Counted from the stretch's first letter, positions 38,084 through 47,489 are shown. The stretch is DNA of 64,000 bases from CAVZOY01 sp963777095 (GCA_963777095.1 CAVZOY010000001.1:310001-374000), one strand, 5' to 3'. Program-made: numbers and translations. Notes: a model not told the origin generated them from the letters alone.

Positions 38084-38099
38084 CCGAACACATGTTCGA
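38084..38099. promoter_or_regulatory. LexA-type SOS box upstream of radical SAM gene
   Basis: The 16 bases read CCGAAC-ACAT-GTTCGA, matching the actinobacterial LexA consensus TCGAAC-N4-GTTCGA in 11 of 12 fixed positions. It lies 8 bases upstream of the proposed GTG start and 50 bases from the Lrp gene stop. A DNA-damage-inducible operon is the straightforward reading. Confidence 0.75.
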
Positions 38100-38149
38100 C
38101 GGACTGTCCAGTGCGCAGCTCAGCCGGCGGGGTCGAGCACGGGCCTCGG

Positions 38150-38644
38150 TCAGCCGGGCGCGAGAGGCGGACGGTCCTCGTAGAACGTCGAGAGCACCAC
38201 CGTCGTCCGAGTGGTGACGTTCGCCGCCGCGCGGATCGCCTGCAGCAGGCCCTCCAGCGCGTCCGGCGAGGCCACCCGCACCTTGAGGATGTAGCTCTCC
38301 ACCCCCGCCACCGAGTGGCAGGCCTCGATGGCCGTCAGGTGCGCCAGCCGGGCCGGGGCGTCGTCGGGCTGGGCCACGTCGATCGGCGTGATCGACACGA
38401 ACGCCGTCAGCGGCAGACCGAGCCCGGTGGCGTCGAGCACCGCCCGGTACCCCTTGATCAGTCCACGCTGCTCGAGCCGCCGCACCCGCTGGTGCACGGC
38501 CGACACCGAGAGGCCGACCCGCTCGGCGAGGTCGGTGTAGCTGGCCCGGCCGTCCTTGGCGAGGGCGCCGAGCAGCAGGCGGTCGACGTCCGGCGCGGGC
38601 ACGGCCGGCCCGCCCGGCTCAGCCGGCGAGTTCGACGAGCTCAC
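38150..38644 (-). CDS. Lrp/AsnC-family transcriptional regulator
   Basis: A 164-residue regulator with an N-terminal helix-turn-helix (LLGALAKDGRASYTDLAERVGLSVSAVHQRVRRLEQRGLIKGY) and a RAM ligand-binding domain (ACHSVAGVESYILKVRVAS). Such proteins sense amino acids or their metabolites and bind DNA as octamers. The start overlaps the upstream peptidase stop by 26 bases; a downstream GTG would shorten it. Its target is unknown; control of the neighbouring peptidase or of the lysine operon is possible but unsupported. Confidence 0.92.
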   Translation of the reverse strand: MSSSNSPAEPGGPAVPAPDVDRLLLGALAKDGRASYTDLAERVGLSVSAVHQRVRRLEQRGLIKGYRAVLDATGLGLPLTAFVSITPIDVAQPDDAPARLAHLTAIEACHSVAGVESYILKVRVASPDALEGLLQAIRAAANVTTRTTVVLSTFYEDRPPLAPG

Positions 38645-39780
38645 GGGGACCGTTGTCCAGGATGCGGACGCCGTCGTCGGTGCAGACGACGATGTCCTCG
38701 ATGCGGGCGCCGCAGCGGCCGGCGAAGTAGAGGCCCGGCTCCACCGAGAAGGCCATGCCCGGCTCCAGGGGGATCGCGTTGCCGGCCACGATGTAGGGCG
38801 CCTCGTGGGTGTCCAGCCCGATCCCGTGCCCGGTGCGGTGGATGAAGTGCTCGCCCCAGCCGGCGTCGTCGATCACCCGGCGGGCCGCGGCGTCGACGTC
38901 CTCCGCGGTCACCCCCGGACGCACGGCGGCGGTGGCGGCCGCCTGGGCCTCCTGCAGCACGCCGTACCACTCGGCCACCGAGGCCTCCGGCGAGCCGCCG
39001 ACGACGTAGGTGCGGGTGCAGTCCGACCGGTAGCCGGTGGCGGTCATGCCGCCGATGTCGACGACCACCAGGTCGCCGGCCTGGATCGTGCGGTCGGACA
39101 GCTCGTGGTGCGGGCTCGCGCCGTTGGGCCCGGACCCGACGATCGTGAAGTCGACGGCGACGTGCCCCTCGGCGAGGATCGCCGCGGCGATGTCGGCGCC
39201 CACGTGTGCCTCGGTGCGGCCGACCCGCAGCCACTCCCCCATCCGCGCGTGCACGCGGTCGATCGCCGCTCCGGCCGCCGCGAGCTCCTCGACCTCGGCG
39301 TCGGTCTTGACCATGCGCAGCCGGTCGACGACGGGCCCGGCCAGCTCGAGCACCGACCCCGGAGAGCGCCCGCTGGACGCCGAGTGCGTGCTCGGCCCAG
39401 GTGCGGGAGCCGACGGCGACGCGTCGCGGCCGCCGGCCCAGCCGCCCCTCGGCCGTGCGCGCCAGCAGCGCGAACGGGTCGTCGGTCTCGTCCCAGGCGA
39501 GCAGCTCCAGATCGAGCTCGGCCGCCGGGCTGGCGCTCACCATCGGCGCCTCGAGCCGCGGCACGACCAGGAAGGGCTCGCCTCGGCTGGGCACCGCCAG
39601 CGCCGTCAACCGCTCCATCGCGTGCGCGTGGTAGCCGGTCAGGTAGCGCAGGTCGGACCCGGGCGTGAGCACCAGCAGGTCGATGCCTGCCTCGGCGGCG
39701 AGGTCGCGCGCGGCGAGCACGCGGTCGATGGGCACCAGGGGTGCTCCCGGAGGGGAGGTCGGGACGGTCGCGGTCGTCAC
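38619..39780 (-). CDS. pepE: M24-family Xaa-Pro-type aminopeptidase (apparent frameshift)
   Basis: Cleaves the N-terminal residue next to proline in peptides. The N-terminal domain (VPIDRVLAARDLAAEAGIDLLVLTPGSDLRYLTGYHAHAMERL) reads in one frame down to about 39366; the rest (SVLELAGPVVDRLRMVKTDAEVEEL) continues in another. Removing one base near 39366 gives 386 residues. The catalytic domain has the five-metal-ligand set: VDIGGMTATGYRSDCTRT, HRTGHGIGLDTHEAP, FSVEPGLYF and RIEDIVV. It matches Rv2089c by neighbourhood (exonuclease next, divergent). Likely an intact enzyme with an assembly error. Confidence 0.88.
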
Positions 39781-39847
39781 GTCCGCAGCCTAGCCAGCGG
39801 CGGACGTCGGGCCCGGAGGTTTCGCCGGCGCGCTAGCGTGCGCGGCC

Positions 39848-40774
39848 GTGACCACGATGCTCCTGGACGCCGCCAGCCTCTACTTCCGCGCCTTCTACGG
39901 CGTCCCCACGAGCGTCACCTCACCCGACGGCCGGCCCATCAACGCCGTCCGCGGCTTCCTGGACATGACCGCGCGGCTGCTCACCACGCACGCCCCCGCC
40001 CGGCTGGTCGCCTGCTGGGACGACGACTGGCGGCCGGCCTTCCGCGTCGAGGCGCTGCCCTCGTACAAGGCGCACCGGCTCGCCCCGGACGGCAGCGAGG
40101 AGATCGTGCCCGACGAGCTGAGCCCGCAGGTGCCCGTGCTGATCGACGTGCTCGCCGCCGCGGGCATCGCCCGCGTGGGCGCCCCCGGTTACGAGGCGGA
40201 CGACATCATCGGCACGCTCGCCACCCGCGCCCGCGGACCGGTCGACGTCGTCACCGGTGACCGCGACCTGTTCCAGCTCGTCGACGACTCGCGCGGCATC
40301 CGGATCCTCTACACCGCACGCGGCATCGGCGACATCGAGATCGTCGACGAGGCCGCCGTCACCGCCAAGTACGGCATCCCCGGGCAGGCGTACGCCGACT
40401 TCGCCGTCCTGCGCGGCGATCCCAGCGACGGGCTGCCCGGCGTCGCCGGCGTCGGCGCGAAGACCGCCGCCGCGCTGATCAACGCGTTCGGCGACCTGGC
40501 CGGCATCCGGGCGGCGGCACGGTCCGTCGTCCCGAAGCCACCGCTCACCGGTCCGGTGCTCAAGAAGCTGCACGCGGCCTCGGACTACCTGGACCGCGCG
40601 CCGGTCGTCGTGGCCGTCGCCCGCACCATCGACCTGCCGCCGGTCGAGGGTGACCTGCCGAGCCGGCCCGCGGACGCCGACGCGCTGGCCGACCTCGCCG
40701 AGCGCCACGGCATCGGGTCGTCGGTACGCCGGCTGGGCACGGCGCTGGGCTGGCCGGAGGACGTCCTCGCGTAG
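39848..40774 (+). CDS. 5'-3' exonuclease (DNA polymerase I-type exonuclease domain)
   Basis: A 308-residue stand-alone homologue of the polymerase I 5'-nuclease domain, acting on flaps and RNA primers. Motifs are MLLDAASLYFRAFYGVP, the acidic clusters in APGYEADDIIGTLA and VVTGDRDLFQLVDD, FAVLRGDPSDGLPGVAGVGAKTA (helix-hairpin-helix) and the end RYLG-like region. It corresponds to Rv2090. GTG start at 39848, divergent from the peptidase with 67 bases between starts. The replication or repair role is inferred from the family. Confidence 0.94.
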   Translation: MTTMLLDAASLYFRAFYGVPTSVTSPDGRPINAVRGFLDMTARLLTTHAPARLVACWDDDWRPAFRVEALPSYKAHRLAPDGSEEIVPDELSPQVPVLIDVLAAAGIARVGAPGYEADDIIGTLATRARGPVDVVTGDRDLFQLVDDSRGIRILYTARGIGDIEIVDEAAVTAKYGIPGQAYADFAVLRGDPSDGLPGVAGVGAKTAAALINAFGDLAGIRAAARSVVPKPPLTGPVLKKLHAASDYLDRAPVVVAVARTIDLPPVEGDLPSRPADADALADLAERHGIGSSVRRLGTALGWPEDVLA

Positions 40775-40781
40775 TAGCGGA

Positions 40782-41308
40782 TCAGTCCTCGGCCCAGGTG
40801 TAGGCGCCGTCGTCGTTTTCGACGGTGATCCGGATCTCGACCTCTTCGCCGTCCGCGGTCACGCCGTCGCACTCGTAGTCGGCTCCGGGCCGCACGATCA
40901 TGCGCTGGCGGCAGTCGAGGTCGACCGCCACGCCCTCGCGCTCCTCGAACAGGGCCGCCACGTCCCTCTCCACGGCTTCGGGCCGGAGGATCGTCGAGCT
41001 CAGCACGTAGACCAGCGTGGCGACGCCCACGGCGATCGCGAGCGCGACCACCTCCAGCGCGAAGATCAGCCGCCTCCGTGTCCGGTCGGGAGGCGGCGCC
41101 TGCGGCGCGGCGGGCAGCCACGGCGGCGTCTGCCCGCCGAACTGGCCGAACGCGGGCTGCTCGGACGGGGCCGGGGCCGTAGCCCTGCGGGGCGTACGGC
41201 TGCGGCTGCGCCGGCTGCCCGTAGCCGGCGCCCGCGGGCGGCGCCGTACGGCGACTCGTCCGGGGACGGTCCCCGGGGCGGGTCCTCGCCGGTCGGCGGC
41301 GTGCTCAT
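40782..41308 (-). CDS. DUF4333 membrane protein with Pro/Gln-rich N-terminus (two apparent frameshifts)
   Basis: The C-terminal part has one membrane helix (VVALAIAVGVATLVYVLSS) followed by the DUF4333 domain (SSTILRPEAVERDVAALFEE ... RITVENDDGAYTWAED). The N-terminus starts MSTPPTGEDPPRGPSPDESP at 41308, but needs two single-base removals, near 41237 and 41172, to join GYGQPAQPQPYAPQGYGPGP and EQPAFGQFGGQTPPWLPAAP to the helix. The corrected protein is 174 residues, a common actinobacterial type with a disordered cytoplasmic tail. It corresponds to Rv2091c. Confidence 0.8.
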
Positions 41309-41411
41309 GCGGGCCTCCCCGTGGGCTGCTCGTCCCCCCGGTCGGCGAGGGCGGGGCGATTCTGCCTCACGACCGGGCCGCTCCCCCGCAGCCGACGCGG
41401 CGTGCGACCGG

Positions 41412-44243
41412 TCATCCGCTCACGGCCACCGCGACGACTCCCCGGCGCACCCGTTCCACGGCCGTGCGGGCGGTGGCGGCGACCGGGGCGTCGGCGACCT
41501 TGGCGAGCTGGTCGAGCAGGTCGATCAGCTGACGTGCCCAGCGCACGAAGTCCCCGCCGGAGAGCTCCGTGCCGGCCTGCTCCGCGCCGGCGAGCACGCG
41601 GTCGAGGCTCTGCCCGTCCGCCCAGCGGTACGCCGCCCACGCGAAGCCGAGGTCCAGCTCGCGGGAGGTCGGCACCTCGTGGTCGACCTCGACGTCGGCC
41701 AGGCGGGCGCGGATGCGCCGCATCTCCCCGATGGCCGTGGCCACCTTTCCGGCCGGGACGGCGGGCTGTCCGGGGGTCTCCCTGCGCGCCTCGTACACCA
41801 GCGTCGAGGCGACGGCGGCGAGCTCGGCGGGGGTGAGCCCGCGCCACGCGCCGGCCTGCAGGCACTCGGCCACCAGGAGATCGCCCTCGGACCAGATCCG
41901 GGCCAGCCGGCGACCCTGCTCGGTGACCACGGGGACGTCGTCCAGCGCTCCCACGACCTCGGTGTCGGCCGGGACGAGCGGAACGACCTCCGGCACGAGG
42001 TAGCCGAGCTCCTCCAGGACGTCGCAGGTGCGGTCGAACTGCCGGGTCAGCGAGCCGGTGCGCTCGGCCATGCGGTGCTGCAGCCGGTCGGCCTCGATGA
42101 CCGCGCGCAGCCAGCGCTCGGCGACCCGCACCCGCTCCTCGCGGTCGGGCAGGGCGTGCACCGGGTGCGCCCGCAGCTGCTGGCGCAGGTCGTGCAGGAC
42201 CGGGTCGTCGGCCGCTGCCGAGCGCTGCTTGACCCGGCGGGCGCCCAGCTCGTTCTCCACCCGCGCGTTGCGCAGCGTCGAGGCCAGGTCGCGGCGGGCG
42301 TGCGGGCTGCGATGGTTGAAGTTGCGGGGCACGCGCACCCGCGCGAGTGCGGTCACCGGCGTCGGGAAGTCGACGGCGCCGAGCCGGCCGGCCCACTTGT
42401 CCTCGGTGAGCACGAGCGGCCGGGGGTCGGCGAGGTCGGTGACGCCCGCGTCCAGGACGACGGCGAGGCCCTGCCGCCGTCCGGTCGGCACGCGGATGAC
42501 GTCGCCGGGGCGCAGCGCGGCCAGCGCGTCGGCGGCTTCCATGCGCCGTCGCGACTGGGTGTCGCGGGACAGCTCCTTCTCCCGGTCGGCGATCTGCCGG
42601 CGCAGCTGCGCGTACTCGCCGACGTCGCCGCGGTCGGAGTGCATCTCGGCGGCCCACCGCTCGGCGTCCTGCTCGTGCCGGGCGGCCGAACGGGCCAGCC
42701 CGACGACCGACCGGTCGGCCTGGAACTGGGCGAACGACGACGCGAGCAGCTCGCGGGCCCGCGCCCGGCCGAAGGAGCCGACCAGGTTGACCGCCATGTT
42801 GTAGCTCGGCCGGAACGACGACTTGAGCGGGAACGTGCGGGTGCTGGCCAGGCCGGCGACGACGGAGGGGTCCATGCCCGGCGCCCAGACGACGACGGCG
42901 TGCCCCTCGACGTCGATGCCGCGCCGGCCGGCCCGGCCGGTGAGCTGCGTGTACTCCCCCGGCGTGACGTCGGCGTGCGCCTCGCCGTTCCACTTGACCA
43001 GCCGCTCGAGGACGACGGTGCGCGCCGGCATGTTGATGCCCAGGGCGAGGGTCTCGGTGGCGAACACCGCCTTGACCAGCCCGCGGACGAAGCACTCCTC
43101 GACGGTCTCCTTGAACGCCGGCACCAGCCCTGCGTGGTGCGCGGCCAGCCCGGCGAGCAGCGCCTCGCGCCACTCCCAGTACCCGAGGACGTGCAGGTCC
43201 TCCTCCGGCAGCGAGCCGGTGCGGCGGTCGATGATCCCGGCGATCTCGGCGCGCTCGGTCTCGTCGGTGAGCCGCAGGCCCGCCGCGAGGCACTGGTGGA
43301 CGGCGGCGTCGCAGCCGTTGCGGCTGAAGACGAAGGTGATGGCGGGGAGCAGCCCGGCGCGATCGAGCCGCTCGACGACGTCCGAGCGGGCCGGTGGCCG
43401 GTAGCGGGGCTTGTGCGAGTAGCCGCCGCGACGCGGCCCGCTGTCCCATCCCTCGACCCGGCGCTCGTACTCCCGTACGTGGCGGACCAGCTCCGGATCG
43501 ACGACCGACGAGCCGCGCGCGCGGTGCGACTGCGCGGCGTCGTCGGCGCCGAGGGCGTGCGCGGTCGGCCGCAGCGAGAACAGGTCGAACACCCGGTTGC
43601 CCACGAGCATGTGCTGCCACAGCGGAACCGGCCGGATCTCGCTGACGACGACCCGGGTGTGCCCGCGGACGGTGACCAGCCAGTCGCCGAACTCCTCGGC
43701 GTTGCTGACCGTCGCCGACAGCGAGACCAGCGTGACCGACTGCGGGAGGTGGATGATCACCTCTTCCCAGACCGCGCCGCGGAACCGGTCGGCCAGGTAG
43801 TGCACCTCGTCCATGACGACGTAGCCGAGGCCGGCCAGCGCCGGCGACTCGGCGTAGAGCATGTTGCGCAGCACCTCGGTGGTCATCACGATCACCGGGG
43901 CGTCGCCGTTGACCGCGTTGTCGCCGGTCAGCAGGCCGACCTTCTCCGGGCCGTAGCGCTGGACGAGGTCGTTGAACTTCTGGTTGGACAGCGCCTTGAT
44001 CGGCGTCGTGTAGAACGCCTTGCGGCCCTCGGACAGCGCCTTGTGGACGGCGAACTCGCCGACGACCGTCTTGCCGGCGCCGGTGGGCGCGCAGACGAGG
44101 ACGCCCTCCCCCTCGTCGAGCGCCTCGCACGCCTCCACCTGGAACGGGTCGAGCGAGAATCCGAGCTCGGCGGTGAAGTCGGCCAACGTCGGGTGGGCGG
44201 TGCGCCGCCGGGCGGCCGCGTACCGCTCCGCGGGGCTGGACAT
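41412..44243 (-). CDS. helY: DEAD/DEAH-box helicase HelY (Ski2-like)
   Basis: A 943-residue superfamily II RNA helicase of the Ski2/Mtr4 type. Motifs in order: VLVCAPTGAGKTVVGE (Walker A), TTPIKALSNQK, VIVMTTEVLRNML, VVMDEVHYLAD (Walker B), VSLSATVSNAEEF, ITFVFSRNGCD and TQLTGRAGRRGID. The C-terminal half contains the DSHCT-like domain typical of the family. It corresponds to Rv2092c, but in this genome insertion-sequence remnants lie between it and tatC. The ATG at 44243 has no strong ribosome site nearby. Confidence 0.96.
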   Translation of the reverse strand: MSSPAERYAAARRRTAHPTLADFTAELGFSLDPFQVEACEALDEGEGVLVCAPTGAGKTVVGEFAVHKALSEGRKAFYTTPIKALSNQKFNDLVQRYGPEKVGLLTGDNAVNGDAPVIVMTTEVLRNMLYAESPALAGLGYVVMDEVHYLADRFRGAVWEEVIIHLPQSVTLVSLSATVSNAEEFGDWLVTVRGHTRVVVSEIRPVPLWQHMLVGNRVFDLFSLRPTAHALGADDAAQSHRARGSSVVDPELVRHVREYERRVEGWDSGPRRGGYSHKPRYRPPARSDVVERLDRAGLLPAITFVFSRNGCDAAVHQCLAAGLRLTDETERAEIAGIIDRRTGSLPEEDLHVLGYWEWREALLAGLAAHHAGLVPAFKETVEECFVRGLVKAVFATETLALGINMPARTVVLERLVKWNGEAHADVTPGEYTQLTGRAGRRGIDVEGHAVVVWAPGMDPSVVAGLASTRTFPLKSSFRPSYNMAVNLVGSFGRARARELLASSFAQFQADRSVVGLARSAARHEQDAERWAAEMHSDRGDVGEYAQLRRQIADREKELSRDTQSRRRMEAADALAALRPGDVIRVPTGRRQGLAVVLDAGVTDLADPRPLVLTEDKWAGRLGAVDFPTPVTALARVRVPRNFNHRSPHARRDLASTLRNARVENELGARRVKQRSAAADDPVLHDLRQQLRAHPVHALPDREERVRVAERWLRAVIEADRLQHRMAERTGSLTRQFDRTCDVLEELGYLVPEVVPLVPADTEVVGALDDVPVVTEQGRRLARIWSEGDLLVAECLQAGAWRGLTPAELAAVASTLVYEARRETPGQPAVPAGKVATAIGEMRRIRARLADVEVDHEVPTSRELDLGFAWAAYRWADGQSLDRVLAGAEQAGTELSGGDFVRWARQLIDLLDQLAKVADAPVAATARTAVERVRRGVVAVAVSG

Positions 44244-44273
44244 GTTCCTAACGTTAGGCGGTCCGGGCCATGA

Positions 44274-44349
44274 TGATCAGGTCGGCTGATCGCTTGGCGT
44301 CCTGGCTCAGCGTCGATCGTGAGCCAGGAGCCCACCAGATGAGCCAGGA
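44274..44349 (-). repeat. 76-bp two-hairpin intergenic repeat, copy B
   Basis: The reverse complement of this stretch matches the element at 21711-21786 in 60 of 76 positions with no gap: all three CCTGGCTCA/TGAGCCAGG arms and the GATCAG/CTGATC arms are kept, while spacers differ. It starts 31 bases upstream of helY and is followed at once by decayed insertion-sequence DNA. The terminal TGATCAGGT has an inverted match ACCTGATCA at 45628-45636, on the other side of the remnants. Confidence 0.8.
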
Positions 44350-44371
44350 CCCCCGACGATCAGGATGGGCC

Positions 44372-44772
44372 GATTGATGGCTCGCGGGTGGCGGTAGTCG
44401 AGCTCGCTGGCTGAGGCGAGTGAGGCAGCGGATGATCGCGAGGTCGGCGAGCGCCTTCGGTGGTGGGCGTTGCTGGCGACGGGTGCGTGGGTAGCAGCGC
44501 TGCGGACGAGGGCCGCGGTAGATGGCGGCGTTGGCTGTCGGTCGCCACGGTAGTCGATGGCGTGTGGTCTTGCGAGGAGGCGGGCAGCGGCCGACGCCGC
44601 GAGCTGGCGAACGCCGCCTCGGATCGCAGCCTGTTCGAGTCTGGGCGGCGGTGACCAGCAGCTGGCCGGCGCAGTCGGCGGCCGACGCCGTAGGCGGCGG
44701 TCAGCCGGGTTGATCGCGGCCACCGTGGCTCGATCAGTCGGTCGAGGTCGGCGTCTCGGTGGTGGCGCACAG
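44372..44772 (-). pseudogene. Remnant of an IS110-family transposase (C-terminal part)
   Basis: Pieces of an IS110 transposase C-terminal domain appear in order on the minus strand but in different frames: AGQLLVTAA, then SNRLRSEAAFASS, then RKTTRHRL, then YRGDRQ, and finally ADLAIIRCLTRLSQRA, matching the family's LRSEAAFA ... RHRLNRGGDRQAN ... IIRCLKR order. Several insertions and deletions separate them, so it is long dead. The N-terminal catalytic part is missing. Confidence 0.75.
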
Positions 44773-44774
44773 GC

Positions 44775-45618
44775 TGCCGCCGAGTCCCGGCGGCGCCGCC
44801 CGAAGCCCCGCAAGCTGGCCGACGAACGGCTGCGCGCCCGGGTGCAGGAAGGGCTGGAGAAGCAGCTGGTCACCGGCGGCGATCGCCGCCCGGCTACGGT
44901 CGACTTCCCGACGATGAGTCCATGCGGATCTCCCACGAGACGATCTACCAGTCGCTGTTCGTCCAGGCGCGCGGCGAGCTGCGCAGGGATCTCACCCGGC
45001 GAGCGCACCGGCCGGGCCATCCGCAGCCCGCCGGCGGGTCGACGGCCGACTCCGGTCCTGACCGGCGGATCCCGAGGCAAGACCATGATCTCCGAACGGC
45101 CGCCCGAAGCCGACGACCGGGCCGTGCCCGGGCACTGGGAGGGCGACCTCGTGGTCGGCGCGAACCACCGCTCGGCGGTCGCCACCCTGGTCGAGCGCAG
45201 TACTCGGTTCCTCCTCCTGCTGCACCTGCCCGGCCCGCACGACCTGCCCGCCTTCGAACAGGCCGTGGTCGAGGCCATGACCGCGCTGCCGGCCCAGCTG
45301 CGCCGCTCGCTGACCTGGGACCAGGGCCTGGAGATGCGCAACCACCAGCAGATCAGCATCGCCGCCGACCTGCCCATCTACTTCTGCGATCCGCACGCCC
45401 CCTGGCAGCGCGGCACCAACGAGAACACCAACGGACTGCTCCGCCAGTACCTCCCCAAGGGCACCGACCTCTCGGTGCACAGCCCCGAAGACCTCGCCGC
45501 CATCGCCGCCGAGCTCAACGACCGCCCCCGCAAGACCCTCGGCTGGCTCAAGCCCGACGAAGTCATCGGCCCACTACTGTTCGGCGATCATTCCGCGGGT
45601 GTTGCGACCGCTCCTTGA
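44775..45618 (+). pseudogene. Decayed IS30-family transposase
   Basis: The 3' half (from about 45080) is readable: MISERPPEADDRAVPGHWEG, then TWDQGLEM and PWQRGTNENTNGLLRQYLPK supply the D, D and E of the IS30 catalytic triad. Upstream, RRPKPRKLADERLRARVQEGLEK, WSPAAIAARL, PDDESMRISHETIYQSLF and RTGRAIR lie in different frames, with both gains and losses of bases. The N-terminal helix-turn-helix is mostly gone. Terminal inverted repeats were not found. Confidence 0.88.
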
Positions 45619-45650
45619 ATCCGCCTCACCTGATCAACATCCATAGCCCC

Positions 45651-46535
45651 TCAGCGGCCGGTGCCCACCACCGTCAGCGCGCCGGGCACGCACTCGGCGA
45701 CCGCGGGCAGCGGCGCGACCGGCTCGCCGTCGGCATAGGTGCTGACGCCGACGGCCGACAACTCAACCCGTGCCGCCCGGTGCACCGACACCGCGGGGTG
45801 CTCGACGTGCGAGCCGTCGGTGAGCCGCGGCCGGGAGCGCACCAGCTCACGGCGGTTCATCGGCCCGACGACCGTGACGTCGAAGAGCCCGTCGGCCGGG
45901 TCGGCGCCCGGGCAGATCCGCATGCCGGCGCCGTACCAGCAGGTGTTGCCCACCGCGACGAGCGTGACCGGGACGGTGCGGCGCTCGCCGTCCAGCACGA
46001 GCGTGACCTCGCGCGGCCGAAGCCGGGCGAGCTCCGCGAGGATCGCCACGTCGTAGCGTCGCGGCCCGCGGGGCCAGCGCAGCCGGTTGGCGCGGTCGGT
46101 GACGGCGGAGTCGAAGCCGCAGCACAGCACCGTCGCCCACCACCGGTCGCCGGTGCGGCCGGCGTCCACCGTGCGCACGGCGCCGGCGCGCAGGTCGTCG
46201 GCGGCCGCGCGGGCGGCGGCCACCGGGTCGCGGGGCACGCCGAGCGCCAGGGCCAGGTCGTTGCCGGTGCCCGCGGGGACGACGGCGAGCGGCGTCGGCG
46301 TCCCGGCCACGGCCTGCAGGGCCGCGTGCACGGCTCCGTCGCCGCCGACCGCGACCACGGCGGCCGCTCCCCCGTGCACGGCGTCCGCGGCCTGCCGCTC
46401 GGCGTCCTCGCGGCTGGTGGCCGGGAGCACCGTCGGCGTCAGCCCGCCGTCGCGGAGGGCGGTCAGCACGCCGTCGGCCGCGAGACGGGCGCGGCCGCGC
46501 CCGGCGGAGGGACTGACCAGGACGGCGACGTCCAC
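45651..46535 (-). CDS. Diacylglycerol kinase-family lipid kinase
   Basis: A 294-residue kinase with the catalytic domain motifs VLVSPSAGRGRARLAADGV, VVAVGGDGAVHAALQAVAG (GGDG nucleotide site) and PAGTGNDLALALGV, followed by a beta-sandwich C-terminal domain (GMRICPGADPADGLFDVTVVG). It phosphorylates diacylglycerol or a similar lipid alcohol. The GTG at 46535 starts 5 bases after the tatC stop, so it belongs to the pafBC-tat operon. The IS remnants follow its 3' end. Confidence 0.92.
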   Translation of the reverse strand: MDVAVLVSPSAGRGRARLAADGVLTALRDGGLTPTVLPATSREDAERQAADAVHGGAAAVVAVGGDGAVHAALQAVAGTPTPLAVVPAGTGNDLALALGVPRDPVAAARAAADDLRAGAVRTVDAGRTGDRWWATVLCCGFDSAVTDRANRLRWPRGPRRYDVAILAELARLRPREVTLVLDGERRTVPVTLVAVGNTCWYGAGMRICPGADPADGLFDVTVVGPMNRRELVRSRPRLTDGSHVEHPAVSVHRAARVELSAVGVSTYADGEPVAPLPAVAECVPGALTVVGTGR

Positions 46536-46540
46536 GCGGG

Positions 46541-47464
46541 TCAGCCGCGGGACGGGGTCGAGTCGTACGCCTCGGGCTCGAGGGTCGAGGGCGTGGCGTC
46601 CAGCGGCGAGGCCTCGTCGTCCCCGATGTCGTGGAAGTTCTCCAGGGCCGCCCGCTTGGCCCGCCGCTTGTCGACGACGCGGGCGAGCTGGATGGCCAGT
46701 TCGAACAGCAGGCACATGGGCCCGGCCATCGCCAGCATGGTGAAGGGGTCCTGGGTGGGCGTGATGAACGCGGCGAACACGACGGTCAGGAAGAAGATCC
46801 AGCGCCGCGACTTCGCGAGCGTCGCGTACGGCAGGACGCCGACCAGGTTCAGCGCCACGGCGATCAGCGGCAGCTCGAACGACAGCCCGAACGCCACGAG
46901 CAGGCTGATGACGAAGCCCAGGTAGTCGGGGGCGGTCAGCTGGAAGGCGACCTCGTCACCGGCCAGAGAGAGCAGCAGCTCCAGGCCCTTGCGCAGGGTC
47001 AGGTAGGCCATGAACGTGCCGAGCGCGAACAGCAGGCTGGACGCCGCCACGAACGCGACCGTGTACCGCTTCTCGTTGCGCTTCAGGCCGGGCGTGATGA
47101 ACGCCCAGAGCTGGTAGAGCCACAGCGGGGAGGAGATCACCGCACCGGCGATGACGCCGATCTTCAGCCGCAGCAGCAGGCCGCCGAAGACGTCGAGCAC
47201 CACCAGCCGGCAGCTCTCGTCGCCCTGCAGCCGCAGGTCGGCCGGAAGGGCGCAGTACGGCTCGGTGAGGAAGGCCAGCAGGCCGCGGTCGTACCAGAGG
47301 AAGCCGACGATCGTGCCGAGCGCCAGGGCCAGCAGCGCCTTGATCAGTCGGTTGCGCAGCTCGGTGAGGTGACCGACGAGCGACATGGTCGCCGCCGGGT
47401 CCTTCGACGTGCGGCGCCGCCGCAGCCGCAGCCGCCGGCCCTCCGACGCCGTCCCGTCGCTCAC
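46541..47464 (-). CDS. tatC: Twin-arginine translocase subunit TatC
   Basis: The receptor for twin-arginine signal peptides. The 307-residue protein has six membrane helices, the N-terminal MSLVGHLTELRNRLIKALLAL with the conserved Glu, the periplasmic loop ending LFALGTFMAYLTL, and FGLSFELPLIAVALNLVGVLPY. The N-terminus carries about 25 extra basic residues and the C-terminus an acidic tail, as in other actinobacteria. It lies 25 bases downstream of tatA. Confidence 0.97.
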   Translation of the reverse strand: MSDGTASEGRRLRLRRRRTSKDPAATMSLVGHLTELRNRLIKALLALALGTIVGFLWYDRGLLAFLTEPYCALPADLRLQGDESCRLVVLDVFGGLLLRLKIGVIAGAVISSPLWLYQLWAFITPGLKRNEKRYTVAFVAASSLLFALGTFMAYLTLRKGLELLLSLAGDEVAFQLTAPDYLGFVISLLVAFGLSFELPLIAVALNLVGVLPYATLAKSRRWIFFLTVVFAAFITPTQDPFTMLAMAGPMCLLFELAIQLARVVDKRRAKRAALENFHDIGDDEASPLDATPSTLEPEAYDSTPSRG

Positions 47465-47489
47465 CGTGGGCGCGCTCGGTCCGCCCGCT

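Noticed and set aside
44922..46925. Very long plus-strand frame through the IS30 remnant and dagK
   Set aside because: Only its first 20 or so residues are transposase; the remainder is antisense to the lipid kinase and tatC and has shadow composition.
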